Positions 44,193 to 56,075 are shown, numbered from the stretch's first letter. The stretch is DNA of 64,000 bases from Charina bottae (GCA_023362775.1 JALMGJ010000003.1:75129355-75193354), one strand, 5' to 3'. The notes: a model not told the origin generated them from the sequence alone. A program made the numbers and translations.

Positions 44193-44251
44193 GGAAGGAA
44201 GGAAGGAAGGAAGGAAGGAAGGAAGGAAGGAAGGAAGGAAGGAAGGAAGGA
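44193..44251. repeat. (GGAA)n microsatellite
   Basis: About 14 tandem GGAA units, 250-500 bases upstream of the CpG island. Confidence 0.95.
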
Positions 44252-44649
44252 GCTAGTCAAAGTCCTTCAGCAAGACCTTGCTTGCAGGATGCAATTTTGA
44301 AATCAAACATTTGCTTGGCTAGGAGCAGACTTGGAAGTCGGAATTTCTTTGCTATTTTGGTTGCTTGAGATGGGATGGGGGCAGAGATTTGCTTCATTAT
44401 ACTAACCATTAAGCCATTTTGGTTTCTCCCAAGGCGACTGGAGGAGCCCAAGACAATCGGACTAGTTCAGAGAAGTGTTAAAGTGGACTGTCTCCCTGAA
44501 GCGAGAGGGTGCGAAAGGCGGCGGCAGCAGCTGAAGTCCATGAATTATGGATGGTGCTGCAAGTCACTCTGTCTCGAGCACTGCCTGATGCTGGCAAATA
44601 ACGGAAAAGCAGAGTGGAAAGGGAGGGGGAATCCCCTCTCTTTAGCCCC

Positions 44650-44848
44650 TTGAACGCTGCTGGAGGGCGGACGCGCGCAGCGAAGAGGGAGGGGAAGGGA
44701 GGAGCACATCCTAATGCAGAGATGCTGCAGTGGCTCAGGGCGCGCACACAGAACGCGGGCAGCGGCGGCGACAGTTGCAGCAGCAGGCGGAGGAGGGAAA
44801 AGCTCACCTGCAAAAGGAGGACCGGACCGGCAGCAGAGGGAGAGGCGC

Positions 44849-44882
<34 letters not shown>

Positions 44883-44956
44883 GGAGCTTCTGAGGCGCCT
44901 CTTGCCCAGGCGCGCCACGCACAAACACGTGCCGATCCAGCCACTCTGCGCCCGAG
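44650..44956 (+). other. CNTN2: Probable non-coding first exon (5' UTR), CNTN2
   Basis: The 3' limit is set by a consensus donor CCCGAG|GTAAGAG (GT at 44957-44958). The 5' limit is unknown and given nominally. CNTN2 (contactin-2/TAG-1, a GPI-anchored axonal adhesion protein of juxtaparanodes) has a non-coding first exon in mammals, which fits the lack of a signal-peptide ATG here. Other readings: the first exon of an unrelated or lineage-specific transcript. Confidence 0.5.
44851..44882 (+). repeat. (CTG)10 trinucleotide repeat in the putative 5' UTR
   Basis: Ten perfect GCT/CTG units followed by GCG, ending about 74 bases upstream of the donor. Confidence 0.95.
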
Positions 44957-45480
44957 GTAAGAGGGCGGGCGGCTTGTTTATTCTCGAGACTTTGCTTTCC
45001 GGAAGCCATGGAGGGTGTCGGCTAACTTTCAGCCCCCTCTGGCGGAGCCCGTTCTCGGGAGGGAGGGAGAGCATGACATCAGCGAAGCATCCCACGCAGG
45101 AAGAGATGGCCGGGGCGTGCTCAAGAGCCCGCTCGTGCCGAAATCCTGTAGAGAGGCGTCCTGGAAACGGAAAGAGGCGGCGGCGAAAGATGGAAAAGCC
45201 AAGAGACAAGGGCGGAGACGAAGGGAGGGTCCCGAAAAACGTGTTGCTCTACGAGAGGCGGCGATGGGGCCGGGAAGGAAGTGAGGGCTTCCCCGTTTGG
45301 AGGCTTGGCTGGGGTTAGGCAAGGGAGATCGAGGAAAACCCCGATCCCACCTGGGAGCACGCAAGGATGCGCTCAGCAGGCCGGCAGACTCTTGTCTTCC
45401 GCTCCTCGCTAAGGTTGCAAAGCCAGGGGAGCGCGGGCTTCTGGAATGCGCGGGGTGGGCTTCTTTTGGGGTCCCCCAAG

Positions 45481-48179
45481 CCCTCCTGCAGACATTTCGG
45501 GCACCTGGAACTACAGGCAGTGGCTGTGGAAGGGGTAGTGGGAAGAGGTGTTTCAGGATGAGATGGCCTTTGTGCAGTGGGGTGGAGTGGAGGAAAGGGC
45601 TCTAGTGCCAAATGGCCTTCCCTCCATTGATTGCATGCTGATTTTGGACCTACTTAATCCAGGCCTGCACTTCTTGTGATCTACCAAGCTGAGGAGTCCT
45701 TCGGGTTTATAAGGAGGCCAACCAAAAGCTAGGAAAACTGCTGGGTTTGGTGCCTGGAACTTCTAAGCACTGGGGAAGGGGGGATAATTAGGTCTAGAAC
45801 CAGGAAGGGAACAACATTTGACCAACATATGAATTTGGCATGGTAGGTCATAAACTGCAGGTCATCTGTCAATTTTCAAATTATCCATTATCCAGATTAA
45901 AATTAGGAAGAAAGCTGCACTCTCCACCTTGACCTCCTTCTCGTTTTGATCCGCTGACCTGAAAGCTCTTACAGTCTTGTGTGCTGAAAATACTTTATCT
46001 GTCTATCATGATGTCCACATATCTGTTATCACTTCTACCCAGGAATAAGAAATTTTTGTCTCTCACATTTCTGGCTTTGGAGCACTGTTCTTTACAAAAT
46101 CAATGTTTTCAATTTCTCTCTCTGTACAGTCTATGTATCTTGCCATATAGATGTATCCTAGTGCCTGATGATAAGACAACAGGCTTCCAAAAACTGAGAT
46201 TTGCCAATAAAGTTAAGTGCTAGCTAACCCTTCCCCCTGGTACAATAGGATCCCTCTTTTCCTTTCCTGTTGGTTACAATAGGAGGGAATTTTCCTTAGC
46301 TGGAAAAAGTTAAGAGGACTTGATTGGGTGTTTCTCATAAGTGAAGTAGCTTTGGATCTAGGAAAGCATCATGCTAGGAAACCCATCTGTAGCTTTTCAC
46401 CTGTTATATACTACGTGTATGGAGCAAAAAACACCATTGTAATGGTATTTTCCTGTTGATGGAGCTTCTCTATATCGGTAGGGACTAACAAAGTATCTTC
46501 CTCTGCAAGATCCTACCTTCTAATAATAAATGTAGAGAGTTATCTTAGCATTTAAGGTGCCATAGAACTCTTATTTATTTTAAATGGGCTAACAGAAACT
46601 TGGAGGTGTGAGGGTCCAGCTAATTTGTGGATAAACCAACTAAAACTGCTACCTTTGCTTAAGCATAGCCCCAGGGCTCCAAAGCTTCACAATCACTGCT
46701 TCTGATACATGATGTACTTTTCCTTAAATCCAGCTTTAGTTTTATGTATTTTAATTTGAACAGGACAATAATGTATAAGTTTTCATCTAGCAAATATCAG
46801 CAACCAGGTAAATACTGCTTGCTGATAAGGCACTATAAAATAGCAACAGATTCCAAAACCTCCAGGCCATTTAGAAATCATCATCTACCACACACTGTGA
46901 AAGAGCAGGCTTTATTATGACATCCTCACCTTCCAAGCCGGTCTCTGCTCATTTAACTGTTAGGTTTGATCTACAGTTGTTATCCAGACAACATTTCAGA
47001 ATGAAATGGTCTTGGGGCTTCACCATGACACGTTTCTGTTCCTCTAAGAATCACTTACCTGTCTGGCTACAAGCAAAGCCACATGGTCCTTTTCCTTTAC
47101 TTATGTACATGCAGCTACTAAAAAGCCTACTAAGAATGTGTAGCAAGAAGGTGAGATTACTAAAAACATGCAGGAATCAGACTGAAATATGAATTAATTT
47201 GAGCAGAATGCAACTGCTCTATGAAAAATGCATTACATGACAGGCTAGTTAGGTAAGCAATGCTGTACGGGAGTCCTGAACCATACGTATATACTATTGA
47301 TAAATACATTTTATTGGTATAGCTAGTGATGTTTCATTGGGATTTCAGGCAACCCAAAATACAGGGGAAATTTGAAATTCCACCATTTTTTTGTTCATTT
47401 CTGACCATTCTTCATCTATTACAGAGATAGGCAAGTGGTGCAGGGGCTATTTAGAAATGGCAAGTTATTTATTAGCATAGCTCCTATATGTTTTAACCAG
47501 CTTGTGATTTAGTGGGAAAAGCTTTTCCTAGCATGAAGATCTAATGACAGAAAAATCATGCCCTAAATGTAATTCTGTCAGGAAGCTGGGGTCCTATCAT
47601 ATATCGTTAATTTGCTCCATTGAAAGAACTTGCAGATTTTCAGTCATGTTACCTTAATACTCCTTTCCCTGGTGTTCCTTAATCCTCTGGTTTATCCAGA
47701 GTTGAAAATTATTATTTTAACTCGTCCTGCATACCTTGGGATCCTAATTTTTAGTTTGCTAACACAATGATTTGGGGTGCATGCAATGGACTAAGCTATT
47801 TGATTTAGACTTCGCATGTTGTACAAATGCAGACCATTGTGGCTTATACAACAAACCCCACTTAAAAGTGGTGTAGTACATTGTTTGAGCCCATTAGCAT
47901 TCTGCCCTCAATTATGTTTGCTTAGCTGTTAGAGGGAAATGGGTGAGTTTGGTAGGAATGAATCTGTTATGATTGAATTTAGGGTCTAGTTGAAAGAGCA
48001 AATGAAACAAGACAATAATGAGCACAGCATTGCAAAGGGGCCAAGTTTGATGGAAGCTTAAGAATCTGGGCAGTAAAAACCCACAGGACCACTAATGGCA
48101 ACAAAGAGACATAGAGAACTAACACTGTGGAACTGTCTAGTGCAGACTTTTGTAGCTCAGATCTGATAGCCCTAACGTC
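45481..48179 (+). other. Putative CNTN2 intron 1, no exon seen
   Basis: Mostly AT-rich single-copy sequence. No frame resembles a contactin signal peptide or Ig domain. The ORFs at 45981-46223 and 46917-47192 have no recognisable family. Confidence 0.5.
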
Positions 48180-49130
48180 GTTGTTCAGTCGTTTAGTCGC
48201 GTCCGGCTCTTCGTGACCTCATGGACCATAGCACGCCAGGCCTTCCTGTCCTCCACTGTCTCCCGGAGTTTACTCAAATTCATGTTCGTTACATCGGTGA
48301 TGCTATTTAACCATCTCATCCTCTGCCGTCCCCTTCTCCTTTTGCCTTCAGACTTTCCCAGCATCAGGGTCTTTTCCAGTGAGTCCTCTCTTCGCATTAG
48401 GTGGCCAAAGTATTTGAGCTTTAGCTTCAGTATCTGTCCTTCCAATGAGCAGTCAGGGTTGATTTCCTTTAGGATTGACTGATTTGACCTCCTTGCAGTC
48501 CAAGGGACTCTCAAGAGTCTTCTCCAGCACCACAGCTCGAAAGCATCAATTCTTTGGCGCTCAGCCTTCCTTATGGTCCAACTCTCACAGCCATACATTA
48601 CTGCTGGGAAAACCATAGCTTTAATTATATGGACCTTTGTCGGCAAGGTGATGTCTCTGCTTTTTAATATGCTGTCTAGGTTTGCCATAGCTTTCCTCCC
48701 AAGGAGCAAGCGTCTTTTAATTTCATGGCTGCAGTCACCGTCTGCGGTGATCTTGGAGCCCAAGAAAATAAAATCTGTCACTGCTTCCATTTCTTTCCCT
48801 TCTATTTGCCAGGAAGTGATGGGACCAGATGCCATGATCTGGGTTTTTTTAATGTTGAGTTTCAACCCAGCTTTTGCACTCTCCTCTTTCACCCTCATCA
48901 AGAGGCTCTTTAGTTCCTCTCCACTTTCTGCCATTAGGGTGGTATCGTCTGCATATCTGAGGTTGTTGATATTTCTCCCGGCAATCTTAACTCTGGCTTG
49001 TGATTCATCCAGCCCGGCATTTCTCATGATGTACTCTGCATATAAGTTAAATAAGCAGGGTGATAATATACAGCCTTGTCATACTCCTTTCCCAATTTTG
49101 AACCAATATAGTAATAAATATACAGCTTGA
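48180..49130 (-). mobile_element. BovB (RTE) LINE, 5'-truncated
   Basis: About 0.95 kb covering the 3' third of the element. The RT end, C-terminus and 3' end '...gccggacgcgactaaacgac' + 'tgaacaacg' are present. Upstream of 49027 the frame is interrupted, but 'IGKG..QGCILSPCLFNLYAE'-like text can be pieced together across frames. BovB is the element known to have moved horizontally between squamates, ruminants and other animals, with ticks as suspected vectors. Confidence 0.95.
48185..49027 (-). pseudogene. BovB pol C-terminal fragment (RT end and C-terminus)
   Basis: The 280-codon uninterrupted frame starts 'MRNAGLDESQARVKIAGRNI' and contains the intact RT active site YADD ('NNLRYADDTTLMAES'), then 'LNIKKTQIMAS', 'LGSKITADGDCSHEIKRRLL', 'VMYGCESWTIRKAERQRIDA' and the C-terminal 'GRQRMRWLNSITDVTNMNLS', ending 'KSRTRLND'. 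It is truncated on the N-terminal side, lacking the endonuclease and most of RT. The clean frame implies recent insertion. Confidence 0.93.
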
Positions 49131-50639
49131 TACCATTAAGGAAGAATCTCAAAATCAAGATTCATTAGGATGAATCCATGATTAGAAAGCTAGTAGCATG
49201 TGGATGAGCCTTAGCTAGCCTCATGCTGTCTAGACTTTGGATTTGTTAGTTGGCGAGTATGAAAGTTGATTCAAGAAATCTAAAAGGTATCAGTTTAGAG
49301 AAGTTAGTGTAAGCAATCAATAATACCTGCTATCACTTGTGGAATATAAAAACATGGTTTCTCTGTAGCAACCAGATCTGGCTGCACTTCTTTTTCTTGA
49401 AATTGCTAGAAGCTATACTTCATATGGAACCAAATGATCCCATCTGCTTTGTGTTTGTGAAAATCACAGTTTTCTCCCTGATTTGATAGGGATGTATCCC
49501 AATTATTTCTAAGCAGCGTTATATTTGTTTAGTGGAAAGTAGCCTAGGTTGGAAAGATTTCAAGGGAGAAAGAAATACTATTGAGCCATTTAACAAGAAC
49601 AATTCTGTATTTCATGGAATATAACAATTTCCCCCCCAGAAGTGTCAAAGTCAAAACATAGTTGCACTTCAGTGAAACCTCAGACTAATGGGATCATGCT
49701 GTTCATAAACACATGCAACTTAAATAAAATATATTTCAGACCTTGCTTGCTTCTGGGTTCAGACTTTGAGGCCAGGTGTGGAGAAAAGCTCTTACCTTTA
49801 ATTTTTTTCTGAAGATCCATAAGACAGGAATAGCTGCCTAAACCAAATGTCAAAGCATTATTAACTCATCTCCTGAAATTTAGTCAGCAGGAGTGGACAG
49901 TTCCTTTGAAAAGGAATTCTAGGAGAATCTTTGTTTCACTGTGAACCAACAAAAAGCACAACACTTTCCACTACTTCTCTTGCTTTTCAGCCCCAAATCC
50001 CTTTCTAGAAGTATTGACTTGCCTGTATGCCATTTTTGGTCTGCCCTTTCTGGAGATGTCACACTCTATGGAGGGAAATTAAATCAGGGAAAGCCATAGA
50101 GTAGTCATATAGTAGAAACATGGGGACTGAATTATATTGTTGCTCCCAAATTATCAAAGCAAAACAATATTTATTCAAATTGTCAAAATATTTTCAATAG
50201 TATATACTTAAAACTGTGGATGCTCTCAAATAACAAACACGGATAGTGTGTCCATAGCTTCCCTGTCAATATGAATGCAAAGAAGAAACAACTAAGCTTG
50301 GTGATCATCTGAGGTCTTGAAAAGGAGTTTAATTTTTTAATTCTCATTTTCTTTCTCTTTTCTCCATGAATTGTTTTTTATAGTTTTGTCTGGTATTTGA
50401 AATGACAAATGCCTCATTGTTGTCTTAGCTGTTACTTCATGATTTGTGTTAGGGATATGCAGAGAGATTGGATTTGAAATCAATTCAGTTGAATCTCCAA
50501 ACTGAACTGATCTTCCAAATTCATTTCTCTTTTCTCATGGCCCTTGTCCAATTACGTGTCCAGGCTAAACACGGGGAGGCTTGGGGGGAAAAAACCCGGG
50601 GTAGAGCCTTTCCTCCTAAGCCATCACATCTCAACCCCT
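49131..50639 (+). other. Putative CNTN2 intron 1, no feature seen
   Basis: AT-rich single-copy-like DNA without recognisable exon or repeat. Confidence 0.5.
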
Positions 50640-50659
50640 GGCTTTAAAGTTCTAGACCA

Positions 50660-50770
50660 GGGGTGGGGAAACTTTTTTATGCCAGGGGCCATTTTGACAT
50701 TTATAACATCACTCGAGGGCCAGGGGGCGGGGTTTGAGGGTGGGAGCCAATCGCGCGGAAGTGGGTGGCT
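50660..50770. mobile_element. Truncated hAT-like MITE bracketed by a 20-bp direct repeat
   Basis: The left end CAGGGGTGGGGAAACTTTTT and body ('gggggcggggtttgagggtg', 'ggagccaatcgcgcggaag') match the MITE at 57638, but the right end is missing. The flank 'ggctttaaagttctagacca' occurs at 50640-50659 and again at 50767-50786, longer than an 8-bp hAT duplication. Confidence 0.75.
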
Positions 50771-50962
50771 TTAAAGTTCTAGACCAAGCAGCAAGGACAA
50801 TGCCCCAAAGACATGTAACAGTAGTCCATGGGACCCCAGGAAAGTGTAGGCCCAGTGCAAAAGAGTTTGCTTTCCTCTCCATCTTCCCCCATGTCTGGTT
50901 TAGGAGTTGCATGTAGTTATTTGGAGAGAAGACTTGCTGAACTGACTTCCTTCTGAATAAAC

Positions 50963-51271
50963 TAGCCTTTCTCAACGTTTTGACCCTGGAGGAACCCTTG
51001 AAATATTTTTCAGCTCTTGGGGAACCCCTGCACATTCAGGCTGAAATATAGACCAGAAATTACAAAATTATTATATTCGTTTCATGTGTAGGCCTGTATA
51101 TATGCATTAACAGTGTTCTTAAACTAAAAATAAATAATGAAACTTACCTCTTTAATGTGAAGTTGCCCAAATTTGAAATAATTCTTTAAATAAATCATGA
51201 TCTCCCAGGGAACCCCTAGTGACCTCTCATGGAACCCTAGAGTCCCACAGAACCCTGGTTGAGAAACCCTG
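50963..51271. mobile_element. hAT-like MITE with 8-bp target duplication
   Basis: 309 bp; left end TAGCCTTTCTCAACG, right end rc CAGGGTTTCTCAACCAGGG; exact 8-bp duplication GAATAAAC (50955-50962 and 51272-51279). The subterminal words 'ggaacccttgaaat' and 'agggaacccctag' are inverted partners. No coding content. Confidence 0.9.
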
Positions 51272-51279
51272 GAATAAAC

Positions 51280-51816
51280 ACACTGCAGTTGACTTCCTGT
51301 GAAACAGGCTTGATTATCAGAGAATGCATTCCAGAAAGTGCAGTATATTGGGAGGCTTCTGCAGTTGTGATTTATTATTGTGACCTATTATTGCATAATG
51401 CTCCTTCCTGGCTGGCACTCTGTCCTGCCCCACTCACCTACAGTGTCCAAGCTGTTTGTTCTTTCACCAATCCAGGGGTGTCCGCAGGGCATGGTCAAAA
51501 ATGTCAAGATGATAGCTGTGGTGGTGCAATTGAAGCTTTGCCTGGTTTTTATGTGCACTGCCATCTTGACTTTTGTTACCATACCCTACAGACACTCCTG
51601 CACCAATCAATCCCTTTATTTGATGCTGCATGTGGGTGCATTGCATTTTATTTTCTCCTGTCATTCTTGGAAAATAAATGAACTCTCTCTTATGCCTTCC
51701 TTATTTCTTTTCCTTCATCTCTCCTTTGCTCTTTATTCACTGTTCTTGCTTTTTAGAGGCTCTCTGTCTTCCTGTTGTCATTCAAACAAACTTTCCAGAA
51801 CTAATTGTTTCATGCT
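51280..51816 (+). other. Putative intron, no feature seen
   Basis: The ORFs at 51259-51681 and 51380-51856 overlap in different frames, run into the adjacent SINE and have no recognised domain. Confidence 0.45.
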
Positions 51817-51829
51817 CCTTTCCACTCCA

Positions 51830-52153
51830 ACAGGGGCGTGGTGGCTCAGCGGGTAAGACACCAGGCTTGTTGATCGGAAGATTGCAAGTTTGGAGGTTCG
51901 AATCCCTAGCCCTGCGTGCGGAGTGAGCTCCCGCACTAGCTCCAGCTCTTGCCAACCTAGCAATTCGAAAGCATGCAAATGCAAGTAGATTAATAGGTAC
52001 CACTTCGGTGGGTAGGTAACAGCGTGTCATGCGGCCACATGACTGTGGAAGCGTCTTCGGACAATGCTGGTTCTTCGGCTAACAAACGGAGATGAGCACC
52101 GGCCCCTAGAGTCGGACACGACTGCACAAATGTGTGGGGGAACCTTTACCTTA
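51830..52153 (+). mobile_element. tRNA-derived squamate SINE, complete
   Basis: The head 'ggggcgtggtggctcagcgg', B box 'ggttcgaatcc', a BovB-like tail 'gtcggacacgactgcacaaa', and '(CCTTA)' end. A 13-bp target duplication CCTTTCCACTCCA (51817-51829 and 52154-52166) flanks it. Confidence 0.93.
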
Positions 52154-52166
52154 CCTTTCCACTCCA

Positions 52167-54460
52167 TCCTCTGTCTACCCTCAAACTATCTCACCCACTT
52201 ACTGCAGCAACAGCAATCCATGTCTTAGATAATCTTAATCTTTATTTATTTACCAAACTGATCCTTTTCACTGTTACCTTAAAACATTACTTGTAGGGAA
52301 GAGCAGAAAGAAATAATCTAAATTTTGAAAGTGATATTTTAAAAACAAGTTATAAAAAGTAGAATTTCAATTATAAAAAGTATTCTTTTCTTTCTGCTTT
52401 TTTTAAATCTAAAATTGAGGGAGCAGTGGTGTCAGAAATGTTCTTAGTCAGATGGATCCCTATCTTAACACATGAAGTCATATTCATTCTCTGAGAATAA
52501 ATATTTTCCAGTCACTATGTCAAATTGGTTTTATTGACCTTTTTTGTAACTTGTACATAATCTAAATTTATCTTCAGTTTTATTTAATAGTAGAAACAGT
52601 CTCCTTCCCCTGTCCATCTGTATGTATTGCCCTAGAGTGAAAATGGATCCAAGTAAGAACTAGATTTTATAATTTGAATACAGGAGAGCATGGCAATCCC
52701 ACGGCTTCAACCTCTGTCAACCCCTTCTACTTTTTTCCCCTTTGATTATCATCTTGCCAAATTAAGGGTGGTAGAGAATTGGAAAGGTTCCATGCTCCTT
52801 TGTGACCTTGAGTTGACCAATAAAGGCATTATCCTACTATGAATGTTATAATTTTCTTGAAGGTACTGTGTTTTAAAACTGCCTTCAAAGCTGAATGTTC
52901 CATGGCCTTTAAGAAGGGAAGCCAGCAGACATTAATCAGTATCTGATTTTGATCAGCAGTCAGCTTCCATTAAGAAAATAAAAAATCAGTGATCTGCAGC
53001 ATACATTAAGCCAGAGCCAAAGATAAATCACTGGTGCATCTTTGAACTATTTGATCTCTAAAAACAAGCAGGAGAGTTAAACAGCTTTTGGTTCTGCTCT
53101 TCCAGCCAAAAAGTAAGAAAATCTGTTACCAAAAGCTTCCAAATGGCAAAGAGCAGCTGAGGATACTGCAAGAAAGGAAAGGAAATTGGTAGTACAGGAT
53201 CAAAAAAGCCAAGAGCATTGAAGCTTTACCCCCTTTTATTCCCAGCTGCATTATAGCTGCCTTCGACATGCTTTTGAACTAAAAATCCTTTCTCTCTTCT
53301 ATCTCACACTTGCAGGGAATAAGAGAGAGAACAGTCAAGGGGCCAAGGTTGAGAATACATAACTCAGTCCCCACAAAGTCACTAAGCAAAAGTATGATCC
53401 AGTCCAGGCTGAAAGCACAATACCATATCAGAGATAAGTTCAGTGGAAAGGTTAGTTGAGATGCAGTGGAGAGTTAAGAAATCCAGGTAAGCAAGGTGGG
53501 CTGTCACAGATGTTGTTTTTAACAAGTAGAGAACTATCCATATGTGTTTTTACACTTTGACCCAATTCAGCCAGTCTTCCTCAGTATTTGGCATAGCAGC
53601 CACTCTCCAGGAAGCTGTTACTCCCAAGGAACCTAGGACTGCAACTGAGTGCTCTGCTTAACTCACTGCTTAACTCTTAACTCCTTAGGAGTCAGAGGCT
53701 AAGAGGGTCAGTTAAGGAGCTTGAACAAAAGAGTCCATAAAGGTAGTAGTAGAACAATCCATTTTAGGTCCAACCCAAATGCTTAATCTCTGCACTCTGA
53801 GTTCCCCAATCATCTCTGATACTGTCTTGATCATTCTATAGATCAGCATTAAGTGTGAATTGCAAACCGTGGAGGTCAAGATACTTGTATGATTTCTTAG
53901 GAGGAAGACACAGCAATGATACGGAAGACCTTTAACGCCAACTTTTTTTCCTGTCAATGGGCAAAAAAGAATGTCCAGATTAACTGTTGCTGTATCCATA
54001 TAAAACTAAAATAACAACACTACGAACACTACAAATTTAAAAATAAAGTAACTTTGAATTCTGTTAGAAGAGCTGCAGCATCATTTTCATGATTCTATTC
54101 ATGAATTCATCTGCTGGATTCAACAGGCACTTTCTCCTCTGAACAGATGAAAGACTCTAGGGTCAGTTTGATAAACTAATCACTTTTATGCCAATAACTT
54201 GACTCTTGTATTCCATCTTCCAAACTGTGTAATTTAGTGATAATAAACACATTTGCATTTATGCATTTCTAATTCTACATCTGCTGTGACTTTCACTACT
54301 TTTCTGGCCTTGTTCTTGTACTTTTAAGAAATCGGGAGCTTTCCCAGGGTTGGAATCAATATGATTTGTTAATTTCTGTGGCTTGACACAAGAGCAGGGC
54401 CAAGAAAAATGTGGGATCCTTGATCCAGTGCCAAAATATATACTTTTTAAACATTTAAAA
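52167..54460 (+). other. Putative intron, no feature seen
   Basis: AT-rich, without recognisable exon, repeat or RNA gene. Confidence 0.5.
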
Positions 54461-54786
54461 AAGGTTCCCCCCCGCACATTTGTGCAGTCGTGTCCGACTC
54501 TAGGGGCCGGTGCTCATCTCCGTTTGTTAGCCGAAGAGCCAGCGTTGTCCGAAGACGCTTCCACGGTCATGTGGCCGCATGATGCACGCGGAACGCTGCT
54601 ACCTACCCACCGAAGTGGTACCTATTAATCTACTTGCATTTGCATGCTTTCGAATTGCTAGGTTGGCAAGAGCTGAGGCGAGTGCGGGAGCTCACTCTGC
54701 ACGCAGGGCTAGGGATTTGAACCTCCAAACTTGCAATCTTCTGATCAACAAGCCTGGCATCTTACCCGCTGAGCCACCACGCCCCT
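54461..54786 (-). mobile_element. tRNA-derived squamate SINE
   Basis: Minus-strand copy of the same family: the head rc 'gctgagccaccacgcccc' at the right end, the BovB-like tail 'gtcgtgtccgactctagggg' (rc) at the left. A (CATA)n run (54787-54812) follows the head. No clear target duplication seen. Confidence 0.88.
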
Positions 54787-54814
54787 ACACATACATACAT
54801 ACATACATACTGAC

Positions 54815-55495
54815 AGTAGATGTTAATATAACCAGGCCAAAGCCAGTCCAGAAGGATACCATGATCGATGGTATAGAAGGCCGCTGAGAGGTCAAGAAGA
54901 TCAAGGATGGATGCACTACCCCCATGCTGCTCCTGCCAGAAGTCATCCAAGAGTGTGACCAATGCCGTCTCAGTCCTGTAACGCGGCCTGAATCCTGACT
55001 GAAAGGAGTCTGGATAATCCGCTTCATCCAGGGTCCTTTGAAGCTACCGTGCGACCACTTTCTCCATAACCTTCCCTAAAATGAGGGGAGGGCACACCAT
55101 CGCCTCCTTAAGAGCTGGTGGGATCACCCCCTCCCTCAAGGAAGAATTAACCACTGCCCAGACCCAATCATGCGTCCTCTCCTAGGCAGCCTTGACCAGC
55201 CAGGAGTGGCACGAATCTAACACAGAAGTGGCCGAACTAATAGCTACAAGAACCCTGTCCAGTTCCTCAGGTTCAATGGGATCGAACTCCTCCCAGATAA
55301 CTGTGCAAGACTCAGCCCCCGTAACCTCCACTGGTTCTGCCCTAAGGCTGAGTCCAACGCAGAGTGAATCCAAGAGGCTTTATCCACAAGATGCGTAGCA
55401 TATTCCTCACAGTACCCTGTAGGTGAATCTCAGTATTACTCCCTCCAAAGAGGGACCGGGTCACTCGGTACTTGAATTGTGCCCTCCATCTTTCC
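54815..55495 (-). mobile_element. L2-clade LINE fragment, RT region
   Basis: The minus strand reads, across frameshifts, 'LTRSLFGG' (about 55450), the pre-RT region, 'SFQSGFRPRYRTETALVTLL', 'DDFWQEQHGGSASILDLLDL' and 'SAAFYTIDHGILLDWL', stopping before the YADD motif. It supplies precisely the RT segment deleted from the copy at 24300. Truncated on both sides. Confidence 0.85.
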
Positions 55496-56075
55496 TGAAA
55501 ATACAGTTACTTTGGTCTTTGATATAGTAATTTTCAGATCCGTATTCCTTGTTGCATCATATAATCTAACATTCATTGCATGTCATTCAGGTTGTCAGCC
55601 AAGAACATGACATTCCAAAATTTTTCTAACATGACTACAAGCATTTCTTATACTGTTAACCATAAGTACATTAAACAGCTAGGCACACATCCTTGTTTTA
55701 CTCCCTGTTCAGTGTTGACCATTTGTTATGTATTCTATTTACTCTTACACATAACAATCTCTGTATTATTTTTAGCATATACTACTCTTGTCACATTCAG
55801 TGACCAATCTTCAACTCCATATCCACACAAAACTTTACATAATTAAAACCTATTCACTTTATCCAATGTTTTCTCTAAATCAACTAACAAACAGTACATT
55901 TTCTCACCTTCCATACGTTTCTCACTGACTTGCTGAAGAGCAAAAATCCGGTCTGTCTGCCCTGCATAAAACCACACTGCACTTTCAAGATTTTGCCCAT
56001 TCTGACCTCTCATAGAGACTTCTGCCAAACACTTTCCCAAGGGATACATAAAAACTAATCCCCCTGAAGTTTTTT
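55496..56075 (-). mobile_element. Old APE-type LINE fragment, RT region
   Basis: Minus frames read 'AGQTDRIFALQQVSEKRMEG', 'EKMYCLLVDLEKTLDKVNRF' (55843-56040) and 'NTDLKITISKTKVTVFSGK' near 55500-55560. This matches the element at 26211-26760 region by region. It abuts the L2 fragment at 55495. Confidence 0.7.

Larger units (their letters stand above)
44490..45480 (+). promoter_or_regulatory. CNTN2: CpG island / probable CNTN2 promoter region
   Basis: The only extended stretch of high GC and dense CpG in the window that is not a MITE. It includes GC boxes (gggcgg at about 44666 and 44963), no clear TATA box, and a strong splice donor inside it. CpG islands of this kind mark vertebrate promoters. 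The gene assignment rests on conserved vertebrate order (NFASC followed by CNTN2 in the same orientation), not on coding sequence. Long open frames on both strands (44478-45209 minus, 44614-45318 plus) are effects of GC content. Confidence 0.7.

Noticed and set aside
44478..45318. Overlapping 234- and 243-codon frames on both strands of the CpG island
   Set aside because: Open on both strands because of high GC and few stop codons. There is no recognisable domain, and a splice donor and CTG repeat lie inside.
51259..51856. Two overlapping frames (140 and 158 codons) as a possible gene
   Set aside because: They overlap in different frames, one runs into a SINE head, they have no domain, and codon usage looks like non-coding AT-rich DNA.
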